This document shows, piece after piece, positions 21,099 through 31,909 of a DNA stretch of 64,000 nucleotides. Below the pieces are notes generated by a model. The model saw only the letters and a program-made list of their open reading frames with translations. It was not told where the DNA came from and did no database searches. Position 1 is the stretch's first letter. Every line of letters starts with the position of its first letter. Source of the stretch: Mycoplasma sp. (ex Biomphalaria glabrata) (GTDB lineage Bacteria > Bacillota_I > Bacilli_A > Mycoplasmatales > GCF-1484045). Both the position numbers and the translations under genes were made by a program. The DNA is taken from contig NZ_CP013128.1 in the NCBI RefSeq assembly GCF_001484045.1, positions 476,283 through 540,282 of the forward strand, read 5' to 3'.

Positions 21099-21925
21099 TG
21101 CCAGAACTTCCAGAAGTTGAAACCGTTAGAAGATTTTTAGATAAATCTATTTCACACAGCAAAATTGTTAATATAAATATTTATGTTCCTAAATCTATTA
21201 AAAATGCTTCCCAAGAGGATTTTAAGTTGAAATTAATAGGTCAGCGTATTGAACACATTTCTAGAAAAGGAAAACACATTTTATTTATTTTAGATGATTA
21301 TGTTTTAATAAGCCATTTGCGAATGGAAGGAAAATATTTTTATCAAAAAGTAGATGATGAAATTAATAAAAAACATTTAATGATGGAATTTTTCTTGTCT
21401 AATGGAATGGTATTAAGATACCTTGATACGAGAAAATTTGGAACTTTTCACTTAATTGAAAAAAAACAATGAGAAAAAAATCCGCTAGTAACAAAAATTG
21501 GCAAAGAATTATTTGACGAAGATATTACTGTTAACTATTTAAAACAGTCATGGCATAAACGAAAAAATGCTACTATAAAATTAGTTTTACTAGAGCAAAA
21601 CATAATTGCTGGTATTGGAAATATTTATGCTGATGAAATTCTTTTTAAGGCTAAAATACTACCGACAAGAAAAATTCACGAACTATGCGATTTAGAATAT
21701 CAAGCAATTATTGATGCTTATCGCGAAATAATGGCTCATGCCATTGAACATAAAGGAACAACGATTGCTACATTTCACAGCCAGCAAGGTGTCTCAGGGA
21801 ATTATCAAAAATTTTTAAAGGTGTATGGTCGAAGCAAACAGAAATGTTTTATTTGCGGAACAGAAATTAAAAAAATAAAATTAAATGGCAGAGGAACTCA
21901 TTATTGTCCATCTTGTCAAAAATAG
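21098..21925 (+). CDS. fpg: Formamidopyrimidine-DNA glycosylase
   Basis: A 275-residue base-excision repair enzyme that removes 8-oxoguanine and nicks the abasic site. It keeps the catalytic Pro2 and Glu3 (MPELPEVETVRR), the Lys in SRKGKHI, the HLRMEGK strand, GIGNIYADE for the helix-two-turn-helix, and a C-terminal zinc finger with CFIC and CPSC. Its ATG overlaps the stop of the exonuclease fusion. The fpg-coaE-dnaB-dnaI order follows the Bacillus chromosome. Confidence 0.96.
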
Positions 21926-21934
21926 GAGATTATT

Positions 21935-22555
21935 ATGATTTATTGTGTAACAGGGAGACCAGGGTCTGGTAAAACAACATTGTTAAAAACTATTGAAGGT
22001 CGTTATGCAGCTAAAGTACATGTTATTTATGCTGATGACATTGTTAAAAATACTTTGTATGTTGAACATCATCCATGTTTTTCTCAATTAGTTAGTAATT
22101 TTGGTGAAAAAGTAATTGCTAAAGAAAACAAAGATAACAAAACTATCGATCGCAAAGTGTTATTGAATATTATTTTTGATAATAAAGAACAGCAAATGAA
22201 ATTACAAAAAATTGTTTGGCCATTCCTAAGAAGAGAAATATCAAAACAATTAATTTCGGATAAACGCCCAATTAAATTAGTAGAATTAGGTGCTTATTTA
22301 AATAGTGATGGAGAATTTGATGATTTATTTGACGAAGTCATCTTGATTCATCGCAATGACTCATCAATTTATGATACATTAAGAGAAAAAAATCATTGAA
22401 GTGACGGGTATATTGAAAAATTCTTAAATGTTTTTTTCTCAGATTATAATCGCAATGATTTTAAATTAATTGTCGATAATATTGAAACCTTGGAGAGAGC
22501 TGTTATACAATTAGAATTATTGACAGGAGTTTTTGTATCATACGACTATGAGTAA
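21935..22555 (+). CDS. coaE: Dephospho-CoA kinase
   Basis: A 206-residue P-loop kinase for the last step of CoA synthesis. Walker A is GRPGSGKTT near residues 7-15. The usual D-A-D of CoaE appears as YADDIV, and WPFLRREI matches the P-x-[LV]-R-R-x-I region. The C-terminal half is more divergent than usual. The assignment rests on these motifs and on its position directly after fpg, as in Bacillus. AGGAG precedes the ATG. CoA also supplies the phosphopantetheine that AcpS transfers to ACP. Confidence 0.82.
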
Positions 22556-23963
22556 TGCTGATATTTTAAATGAAGATTTAGATATTACTAAGCCTGAGCT
22601 GGAAACGATAAAAGATGCTACTTCACCAAAAAAGAATACTTTGAAGAAGCTAAAAAACGATCCAACTACCGCTGATGTTTATCAAATTTTTACAACAACA
22701 CTATTTTATGATGTTGACGACATGTCGCTATACTTTTTGTATCAACCAATCGTTGGGGTGGATGCAATTAGTATTTATAAAGTTCTTCTTTCGCAAGTAT
22801 CAGCTAACTACCACAAAGTAGTCTCTTATGAACATGATTATTTACTAGCATTACTTGGTTTAAATTTTGATAATTTTATTGTGGCAAAAAATAAACTTGA
22901 ATCAATCGGATTAATTTCTACATACATTAACACTAACGCAAGTTGAAGTGTTGGAGATAAGAGATGTTTTTACTATGTATTAAACCCACCATATACTCCA
23001 AAAAGTTTCTTTGACCACTTTTTGCTAGATCAAAAATTACTATTAGTTCTTGGTGAAGAACACTACACTAATACTAAAAATTTATTTAGAAGAGAAACAC
23101 CAGACTGAACAACGATGAAGGATGTTTCAAAAAATTTTGATGAGTCTTTTGAAAAATTTAATCTTAATGTTAAAAATTATAAAACAATGTCTAACAACGA
23201 TATTGTTTCACGTGAGAAAATTGATTTAGTTGGTAAATTTTTATATGAGATTAATCGTCACTTGGAAATTGTTGGTTCAGAACACCGAATTGAAAATAAA
23301 AATCACGTTCAAGGTTTATATAATTTAATGTCAGAATACAATGTTAATTATTTAATGATTGCTCGAGCAATTAAGAGTTTAGAAATTAAAGGTGAAAAAA
23401 TTTCTAAGAAAAATATTGAAATTGAAATGCTAGAACGTATGGAAATTGCCAAGAAAATTGATATGCATGGTTTAAATGATTATAAGAACTCGCTAGTTAA
23501 TGAAAATATCGAAATTGGATCAGTTCAAGTTAAACAAGAAATTGAAAAGAATACATCAATCACTACAGAAGATACACAACCAAAACTTCATTTGGATTGT
23601 TTAAATAACGATTTCGAAGAAGATAGTTTAGATTGTTGTAACTTAAATGATGTTTTTAAAACAATATCTTATCGCGATTTATACTCAAAATTATTTGATG
23701 TAGAATTAACAACAAGCACAAAAAATTCTTTTAACCAATTACTGACATTAATAACTCAAGAACAATTGAATTGAATTTTAGCCTTTAACTATATTAAACA
23801 AGGATATTACAATAAAAAATACACTGAGGTTATTGCTAAATCTTTACAACAGCGAAATTCAGAAAATTTTCAGAGTTTTCTAGAGTCAACAGGGATAAAA
23901 TCTTTGAAGGATTTAAAGAAAAATTTAACATCCCTGCATGATCTTTTAAATAACGAGAAATAA
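22533..23963 (+). CDS. dnaB: Primosomal protein DnaB (Firmicute type, DnaD-like)
   Basis: A 476-residue replication initiation and membrane-attachment protein; it is not the replicative helicase. The N-terminal domain starts with FYDVDDMSLYFLYQPIVG, which is typical, and the C-terminal DnaD-like helices contain LNWILAFNYI. A low-complexity acidic linker joins them. Start choice is open: TTG 22533 has AGGAG three bases before it, while ATG 22548 has none. Either overlaps coaE. The stop overlaps the dnaI ATG, so the two primosome proteins are coupled. Confidence 0.85.
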
Positions 23964-24877
23964 TGAAACAATTATCACACGAATTAAAAGTTAAAAAATT
24001 TAATGATTTAAAAAAAGATATTTATGATAATTCCTACCTAGTTCATTTGATTAAAAAAAACAAATTAACAGATACGAATTTAATAGATGGCATTTTGAAT
24101 ATTGAATTATTTCTTCATTACGATAAAACTTGTGACTCATGTAATGGAATCAATGAGTGTCATTTTAAACCGATTGGTAATTTTCAAAATGCCATTTGAG
24201 ATGGCGAACATATTGACAATAAATTAACAATGTGTCCATTTGGGCAAGAAAAATTTGAAAAGATAAGTAATTTTCAAAACAATATACTACCACTTTCTAA
24301 TATCGATAATTCATTTATGGAATTACGTTTAGAATCGATAAAAGCATGAAATGAACGTCAAGAGAAATTAATTAAAGCACTCCGAAAATTGTATTTTAAG
24401 GATAATCACAATCGTGGTCTTTATATTTTTTCATATTCAGGTAATAAAAAAATTGAAACTAAAAAAAATGAACTTAAAAATTCTTCTATCGGTAAAAGTT
24501 ATATTTTTTCAGTCTTTGCAAATCAACTTGCCCAAGAAGGTAAAAAAGTTGCCTACATTGATACACTTAAATTGTTGAGAAACATTAAAAATTCATGAAA
24601 CAAACCTGACGAAGAAAGGAAATATTTTTCCCTAGAGGAATTAGAAAACGTTGATGTTGTTATTTTTGATAATTTTGGATTAGCTAAATGACAAGATTGA
24701 TTTCATATTGAGTATTTGGAACCAATTTTAGATCATCGTATGAAATTCAATAAATTGACATTCTTCATTTCAGATCGTGAATTGAAAACAATTTGTAATG
24801 AAGAAAAAAATTATGATTGCTGCATGTTGTTGAAATCAAAAATTGAAAGATTAATAGAAAAGGAAATTTCAATCTAA
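23963..24877 (+). CDS. dnaI: Helicase loader DnaI, divergent AAA+ core
   Basis: A 304-residue DnaI/DnaC-like helicase loader. The N-terminal domain has the CDSC zinc-type motif followed by a late His and Cys, as in DnaI. The AAA+ core has RGLYIFS, FANQLAQEGKKVAYID and a sensor-like strand FFISDRE. Walker A is abnormal: the usual G-x-F-G-x-G-K-T/S reads as SSIGKS (174-179) after an extra lysine-rich stretch (about 158-174). Walker B is FDNFG (235-239) with Asn where a second Asp is usual. ATP hydrolysis may be weak or lost. It follows dnaB with a one-base overlap. Confidence 0.83.
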
Positions 24878-24878
24878 T

Positions 24879-25805
24879 ATGAACTTACGTCCACTTAATT
24901 ATGAATCATTAAAAGAAATTTTAAACGAAGTAAAAAAAAGAAATGATTTACTGCATTCTAAGTGAACAACAATTATTTATTTTTTTTATAATCACTTAAA
25001 AAATTACGAAAATTTTTATTATCAAGATGATGAAAAGTTTTTTTTAGTTTTTGTAAGTCATGAAAACAGAAAGATAAAGCATTTAAATTTAATTGACGAT
25101 AAACCACAAATTGAAATAATTGCTCAAATAATGGAAGATATGAAAATAAAAGATTACAAAATAATTTTCCTACATCGCATTCACAACATTATAGCAACTT
25201 TAAAAAATAATAATCTCTTAAAAAATTTAACTGTTTACAATTCTTTTGTTTATATATATTTAACAGAAAAATTGATCGGGTTTCCTGGTAAATCAATGCA
25301 AAAGAAACGCAATTTATATAACAATTTTCTTCATAATTTTGCTGATAAAATTGAGATTATTGATATTAAAAATGCTAACAAACAAGAACTAGTTAACTAT
25401 GTTGAAAATTGACGAACTGCTAAAATTGAACATAGTGTTGATCATGAAGAAAAGTATGGTTTGTATCATGAATGCTATACGACTCAACAAATTCTTTTAA
25501 ATTGAGAAAAACACGATTATAGCGGAATTGTTTGAAAGTATGAGAATAAAGTCCAAGGAATTATTTTTGGGAACGTCACAGATAAAAATAATGAATTAGT
25601 GGAAATGATGGTTTCAAAGACTTCTATTGAATTTAAAGGTGCTTATCAATATATGTTATCTGAAGTTTTGAGAAGGAATTTTCCTAACATCAAATACGTT
25701 TCTCTTGGTGATGATGAGTGTAATCCAAGTTTAAGAAAAAACAAATTGTCATATCACCCAGCTTACATTGTTGATAAATGAGATATTATATGCGAATTAG
25801 CTTAG
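24879..25805 (+). CDS. DUF2156-like acyltransferase-fold protein
   Basis: A 308-residue protein that looks like the DUF2156 / lysylphosphatidylglycerol synthase C-terminal fold, a tandem GNAT-like family. Supporting pieces are LTEKLIGFPGKSMQKKRNLYNNF in the middle (key residues G-K-x-x-x-K-K-R-N) and the C-terminal NPSLRKNKLSYHPAY. Enzymatic role and substrate are unknown. There is no membrane segment. It starts one base after the dnaI stop and overlaps the next gene by 16 bases. Linkage to replication genes may reflect only operon packing. Confidence 0.65.
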
Positions 25806-26635
25806 CAAAAGAAATTGATTTTGAAAATATTAAAGCTAGCTGAAAAATAGCTTTTAAAAACGATTCACCTATTGATTATATTGATTGATTTTTTGAAAAA
25901 AATTACAACCCTAGTTGCACTTTCGTTTTAAAGAATAAAAAACAATTAATTAGTTCGCTACAATGAAAAGAATGCGAACTTCAATTTAATGATAAAAAAC
26001 AAAAGGCTGCAATGATTTTTGGAATTAATACTTTGGAAGAATTTCAAAACCTTGGGTATATGAAAAAAATTCTTGAACATGCCATTAAATTATTATCAAA
26101 GAAATATGATCAAATTTTAATTCAAGCATATAATTGAGATTTATATCGCAAATTTGGATTTGTAAATATTGCCTATAAATATCATTTTTCAATTGATTGA
26201 AATGAATTGATTGGTCAAAAAATTAATTTCATCAAGAATCCATCTAATCAATCACTTTGCGCTATTTATCAGCAATTTATAAATAAATTTTCATTCTATA
26301 GTCACCGACATGAAAATGATTTCCAATTAATTAAAGAAGAAAATAAATTTTTCGAAGTTGATTTTTATGCTTCCAACAATGCATATGTGGTGTATTGTAA
26401 AACTAATAACACAATTTTTGAAACTTGTTATAAAACTACTAATGACTTAGAAGATCTATTAATTTCTATTAAAGAAAATATCCCAATTAATACAATTGTT
26501 TTACCACTTTACCAAGACAAAGTTAATTGAGCAAAATATGAAAAAGAAGAATTATTCTTACAAATTTTATCATCACCAAAAGTTCAGATTGAAAAAGCAA
26601 AATTAACAAATATTAACTTCCTAGATTGAGTGTAA
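25790..26635 (+). CDS. GNAT-type N-acetyltransferase family protein
   Basis: A 281-residue protein. The N-terminal part fits a GNAT fold: MRISLAKEIDFENIKASW, then NTLEEFQNLGYMKKILEHA where the acetyl-CoA loop would be, then YRKFGFVNI. The long C-terminal half, with a sterol-carrier-like alternation, recalls Eis-like proteins. The acceptor substrate is unknown. It overlaps the DUF2156-like gene, so both may act in one modification step. It is the last gene of the operon before gapA. Confidence 0.6.
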
Positions 26636-26652
26636 AATAGATTTTAAATATA

Positions 26653-26681
26653 TTGAAACTAATTATGACATTTGCTAAACT
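26653..26681 (+). promoter_or_regulatory. Probable promoter of gapA
   Basis: TTGAAA (26653-26658), 17 bases, then TAAACT (26676-26681). A start near 26688 leaves a leader of about 28 bases containing TATAGGAGAAAA before the ATG. Confidence 0.5.
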
Positions 26682-26715
26682 TATAGAAGTTTATTCAAAT
26701 TATATAGGAGAAAAT

Positions 26716-27720
26716 ATGAACAAAAATATCAAAATCGCTATCAATGGTTTTGGAAGAATTGGTCGTTTAACATTCCGTCAATTATGAGACAATAAGAATG
26801 TTGAAATCGTAGCCATTAATGACTTAACAGACCCAGCTACATTAGCATACTTGCTAGAATTCGATTCAGCACAAGGTGGATTTAAAAGAAATAAAATTTC
26901 TTCAGATGGTAAAGATATTATCGTTGAAGGAGAAAAAGTTGCAGTTTTTGCTGAAAAAGACCCATCTAACTTACCATGAGGTAAATTAGGTGTGGATATC
27001 GTTATCGAATCTACAGGAATCTTCACTTCAGAAGAAAAAGCAAACGTTCACATTAAAGCAGGAGCAAAAAAAGTTGTAATTTCAGCTCCAGCTAAAGGAA
27101 AAATGAAAACTATTGTTTTCAACGTTAACCATAAAGAATTAACGCCAACGGATGTTATTATCTCTGCTGCTTCATGTACAACAAACTGCTTAGCACCAGT
27201 TGCTCATGCTTTACATACAGAATTCGGTTTAAAACACGGAAACATGTTAACAGTTCACTCAGTAACTAATGATCAAAGAATTCTTGACTTACCACATAGC
27301 GACTACAGAAGAGGACGTAGTGGATTTACAAACATTATTCCTACAACAACAGGTGCTGCTGCTGCTGTTGGTTTAGTATTACCTCAATTAAAAGGTAAAT
27401 TGGACGGAATTGCTATGAGAGTTCCAACAATTACTGGATCAGTAGTTTATTTATCTTGTCAATTAGATAAAAAAGTTACAGCTGAAGAAATTAACTCAGC
27501 AATTAAAAAACATTCATCAGAAACACTAGCTTACTGTGAAAAAGAAATTGTATCATCAGATATCATTGGTGAAACACATGGTTCAATTTTTGATTCAAAA
27601 CTAACAAAAGTTATGGACAACAATGGTGAACAATTAGTGCAAATCGTTAGCTGATATGATAATGAAGCATCATATGTTAACCAGTTAATTAGAACAACAC
27701 TATACTTCGCTGGATTATAA
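26716..27720 (+). CDS. gapA: Glyceraldehyde-3-phosphate dehydrogenase
   Basis: A 334-residue glycolytic enzyme that makes 1,3-bisphosphoglycerate and NADH. It has the NAD-binding start INGFGRIGRL, the catalytic block SAASCTTNCLAP with Cys154, the partner His in the HSVTNDQ region, and SWYDNE near the C-terminus. A strong TAGGAG ribosome site precedes it. The codon pattern is more uniform than in its neighbours, as expected for a highly expressed gene. It is followed by a small hairpin and then pgk. Confidence 0.97.
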
Positions 27721-27726
27721 AAATAA

Positions 27727-27750
27727 ATGAAGGGCAACCTTCATTTTTTT
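27727..27750 (+). terminator. Hairpin with GCAA loop between gapA and pgk
   Basis: Stem ATGAAGG (27727-27733), tetraloop GCAA, stem CCTTCAT (27738-27744), then T7. It looks like an intrinsic terminator placed directly before the pgk Shine-Dalgarno AAGGAG (27751-27756), so it may set the gapA:pgk transcript ratio. Confidence 0.7.
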
Positions 27751-27762
27751 AAGGAGATTAAA

Positions 27763-28959
27763 ATGTTATTAAAACAAAAAACAATTAAAGATATTAATGT
27801 TAAAAACAAGAAAGTTTTATTGCGTGTTGATTTTAATGTGCCAATTAAAAATAACGTTATCACTGATGACAATCGTATTGTTGCTGCATTACCAACTGTC
27901 AATTACTTAATCGATCAAGATGCTAAAGTTATTTTATTTTCTCACTTAGGTCGCGTTGAATCAGAAGAAGATAAACAATCAGCTTCACTATTTCCAGTCG
28001 CTAAAGCTTTGGAAAAATTACTTGGTAAAAAAGTTATATTCATTGACCAAACAAGAGGTTCAAAATTAGAATCTGCTATTGATGATATGAACTTTGGTGA
28101 TGTTTTATTATTTGAAAACACAAGATTTGAAGATGTTCCTGGAAAAAAAGAATCTAAGAATGATCCAGAATTAGGTAAATACTGAGCTTCACTAGGTGAT
28201 GTTTTTGTTAACGATGCCTTCGGAACAGCACACCGCGCTCATGCTTCAAATGTAGGTATTGCTAAAAATATCAGCGAATCATGTGTTGGATTTTTAATTC
28301 AAAAAGAATTAGAAATGTTATCACAAGGAATAGATAACCCAACTAAACCACTTGTAGCAATTCTTGGTGGAGCAAAAGTTTCAGATAAAATTGCTGTTAT
28401 TGAAAACTTAATTCCAAAATCAGATCAAATTCTAATTGGTGGAGCAATGGCTTACACATTCTTAAAAGCACAAGGTATTAATATTGGAAGTTCACGTGTT
28501 GAAACTGACAAATTAGAATTAGCTACTGAATTACTAAAAAAAGCAAATGGTAAAATTGTATTACCAATCGATCATGCGGTTACTGCTAAATTTGAAGATG
28601 TAAAACCAAATTATACACTAGATGCTAACATTCCTGATGGATCGATGGGATTAGATATCGGACCAAAAACAATGGAAAAATATGCTAATATTTTAAAAAC
28701 TGCTAAAACAGTTGTGTGAAATGGACCGATGGGAGTTTTTGAATTTAAAAACTTTGCTAAAGGAACAATTAGCGTTTGTGAATCAATTGCAAATTTAACT
28801 GATGTATTTAGTATTATTGGTGGAGGAGATTCTGCATCTGCTGCTATTAATCTAGGATACGAAGATGATTTTACTCACATTTCAACAGGGGGCGGAGCAA
28901 GTCTAGAATACATGGAAGGTAAAACTTTACCAGGTATTGCTTGTATCCAAAATAAATAA
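27763..28959 (+). CDS. pgk: Phosphoglycerate kinase
   Basis: A 398-residue enzyme that makes ATP from 1,3-bisphosphoglycerate. It has the signature [45 protein letters not shown] and the nucleotide-binding GGGDSASA plus [14 protein letters not shown]. The length is normal. The ATG at 27763 is chosen because of AAGGAG just before it; an upstream in-frame ATG lies inside the gapA-pgk hairpin. It works with GapA next door. Confidence 0.97.
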
Positions 28960-29056
28960 GAGTGTTATTTTCCCAGATCGATAAAAAAATAAGGAATAAT
29001 ATAATTACCTTGCAAGGGTCAAAATTCCACTCCTTTCTCGATTAAAAGAAATAATT

Positions 29057-29087
29057 AAAGCCAAGTTTATAACTTGGCTTTTTTTAT
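29057..29087 (+). terminator. Terminator after pgk
   Basis: Stem AAGCCAAGTT (29058-29067), loop TAT, stem AACTTGGCTT (29071-29080), then a T run. It also lies just beyond the stop of the leftward gene at 29098 and could serve both strands. Confidence 0.85.
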
Positions 29088-29097
29088 TGGTGAAAAA

Positions 29098-29490
29098 TTA
29101 TCTTTGGATTTTATTAATTTTACCGTTTATTGATGCTACTGTTAAAATGATTCCACTAATTATTGTTAAAATACCAAGAATTGAAAGCATAATACATAAA
29201 CCAACTTCTTTATTGTTTAGTGTACGTTTTTTGGCATAATGCATAAAACATACAAATAGAACAAAGAAAATAATAATATACACAATCGGTATATAAGCTC
29301 ATAATTGAGCAAAATCGTCAGAAATTAGAACTATTAATAAAAAAACTATAGCAGCAACAACTTCAATCGCGATTATTATTAAGGAAAGAATTAGTGATTT
29401 AATACTTAATGGCATTGGTTTTTTTGATTTAGCTTTGATACTTTTTAAATCTCGTTTAAAGTTTGTAAAGAAACTTTTAAAAATCATCAT
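29098..29490 (-). CDS. Small membrane protein of unknown function
   Basis: A 130-residue protein read through one TGA (Trp). The N-terminus is basic (Lys-rich over residues 10-30), followed by three hydrophobic segments (about 33-56, 63-82, 95-120) with a KKRTLNNKE loop, and a basic C-terminus. AAAGGAT lies upstream of the ATG pair. No family is recognised. It is the only leftward gene within the glycolytic cluster and is divergent from tpiA. Confidence 0.6.
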
Positions 29491-29590
29491 AATTTATCCT
29501 TTTTCTGTACTTTAATAAATTTAACTATTGCAATTATCTTAATTATGATAACATTTTAAAAGAAGTTTTTAAAACTAAAGGGGTTAAAAA

Positions 29591-30331
29591 ATGCGTAAAA
29601 AAATAATTATCGGTAATTGAAAAATGAACAAAAATAATCATGAAACGATTGAATTTATTAAAGTAGCAGATGAATTTAAACAAGAAAATATTATTCACGG
29701 AGTAGCGGTTCCGGCACCATATTTAATGACTGCTAACTATTTAGCAAACAATTTAGTAGTTTGTGCTCAAAATTGTCATTTTGAAGATAAAGGAGCTTTT
29801 ACAGGTGAAACTTCTCCGATGATGTTGAAAGATTTAGAAATTAATTGATGTGTTGTTGGACATAGCGAAAGAAGAGAATATTTTAATGAAAGCGATGAAA
29901 TAATTAATAAAAAAGTTCTTGCTTTATTAAAACATCACATATCACCAATATTATGTTGCGGGGAAACGCTTCATCAATATAGTAATAATGAAACAAAATC
30001 AGTTGTTGAAAATCAATTAAGAAAAAATTTAGCTAGTGTGTCAGCTGATGAAGTAGTACATGTAGTAATAGCTTATGAACCAATTTGAGCAATTGGAACT
30101 GGAAAAACAGCAACGGCTGAAATAGCAGAAGATGTATGTAAATTTATTCGCGAAACTTTATCTAAATTATATGATGAAAAAACAGCTAACAAAGTATTAA
30201 TTCAATATGGTGGTTCAGTTAAACCTGACAACATTAAAGAATTATTAAATAAACCAAATATTGATGGAGCTTTAGTTGGTGGAGCTAGTTTAGAAATTAA
30301 TTCATACTTAGCACTATTAAAAAACATTTAA
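29591..30331 (+). CDS. tpiA: Triosephosphate isomerase
   Basis: A 246-residue TIM barrel that interconverts dihydroxyacetone phosphate and glyceraldehyde 3-phosphate. It has the substrate Lys in GNWKMN, the catalytic His in GHSERREYF, the catalytic Glu in AYEPIWAIGTGK (loop 6), and the phosphate-binding GGSVKPDN and VGGASL. AAAGGGG precedes the ATG. It is in the same unit as gpmI, 10 bases downstream. Confidence 0.97.
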
Positions 30332-30341
30332 GGATAACATT

Positions 30342-31847
30342 ATGAAAAAAACTCATTTAGTATGTATTATGGATGGTTTTGGGATCAGAAAATCTCATGA
30401 AGGTAATGCAATTTACTTAGCAAAAAAACCCAATCTAGATAAGTTGATGTCTGGATACCCAAATATCGAATTATATGCAAGTGAACAACCAGTAGGTTTA
30501 CCAAAAGGGCAAATGGGTAACTCAGAGGTTGGTCATTTGAATATTGGTTGTGGAAGAATTGTTTATCAATCCCTGACTTTGATTGCAAAGCACATCATGG
30601 ATAAAACATTCTTTAAAAACGAGGAATTATTAAAAGCATGTGAGCACGCAAAAAACAATAATTCTAATTTACATATTTTAGGTTTATTGAGCGATGGCGG
30701 GGTTCATTCACACATTGAACAAATTTTTGCAACAATCGAATTAGCTAATATGCAGGGAATCAAGAATATATATATTCATGCTTTTTTAGATGGTCGCGAT
30801 ACTGAAAGAGATTCAGGGGTTAAATTTTTAGACGAATTGGAAACCATTTTAGCAAAGTATCCAAATACTAAGTTGTTAACTATTTCTGGGCGTTATTGAG
30901 CAATGGATCGTGATAAAAGATGAGAACGTGTTCAAAAAGCTACTAATGTAATGATTAATCGTCAAGGTGAATCATTTACTAATCCTCAAGAATATGTGAA
31001 AACTGGATATGTAAAAGGAATTTTTGATGAATTTGTTGAACCAGCATACAATACTAGCGTAAACGCTAAAATTAGCGACAATGACGCAATTATTTCATGT
31101 AATTTCCGCCCTGATCGTATGATTCAATTAGCGAGTTGCTTAACTAATCCAAATTATGATTTTTACCCAAATAAATTTAATAATTTACACTTTGTAAGTT
31201 TTACACCATACGCTGATTCAGTTAAAGCACCTTATGCTTATAAAAATAGTGACATCGTTAATTGCTTAGGTGAAGTATTATCAAAAAATAATAAAACTCA
31301 ACTAAGAATCGCTGAAACAGAAAAATACGCACATGTAACTTTTTTCTTTGATGGTGGAGTGAATGTTGAATATCCTGGTGAAAAAAGAATTTTAATTCCT
31401 TCACCAAAGGTAGCAACTTATGATCTAAAACCAGAAATGTCAATCGAAGAAGTAACTAATACTTTAATTAAAGAGTTGGATAACAATTATGATGTAGTTA
31501 TTTTAAATTTTGCAAATTGTGACATGGTTGGACACACAGGAGTTGTTGAAGCAGCCGTGAAAGCAGTTGAAGCAGTTGATTCAGCGATTGGTAAACTATA
31601 TCAAAAAATTAAAGCAATTAATGGAACAATGTTTATCTTAGCTGATCATGGTAATGCAGATTACATGTTAGACGGAGATGTTGTGATTACCTCTCACTCA
31701 TTAAGTCCAGTACCATTCATTGTTACTGATAAAAATGTTAAATTAAAAAATAAAATTGGGAAATTAGCTGATGTATCACCAACGCTATTAAGTTATATGG
31801 GAATCAAAATTCCTCATGAAATGGATGGGGAAATTTTAATAAATTAA
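30342..31847 (+). CDS. gpmI: Cofactor-independent phosphoglycerate mutase
   Basis: A 501-residue Mn-dependent enzyme that converts 3-phosphoglycerate to 2-phosphoglycerate. The phosphatase domain carries MDGFG and the phosphoserine nucleophile in GQMGNSEVGH (Ser61). The phosphotransferase domain has SDGGVHSH, DGRDT, and the metal ligands in NFANCDMVGHTG and LADHGNADYM. It is an alkaline-phosphatase superfamily member, unrelated to GpmA. It follows tpiA with AAGGAT as ribosome site. Confidence 0.96.
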
Positions 31848-31909
31848 CCTTTCTAAAATTATAAAAATTTAATAATATATAATAGAAAACAAATAATTTG
31901 AGGATCAAA

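Noticed and set aside
30385-31443. Minus-strand frames opposite gpmI
   Set aside because: Shadow frames of a conserved gene, low complexity, no ribosome sites.
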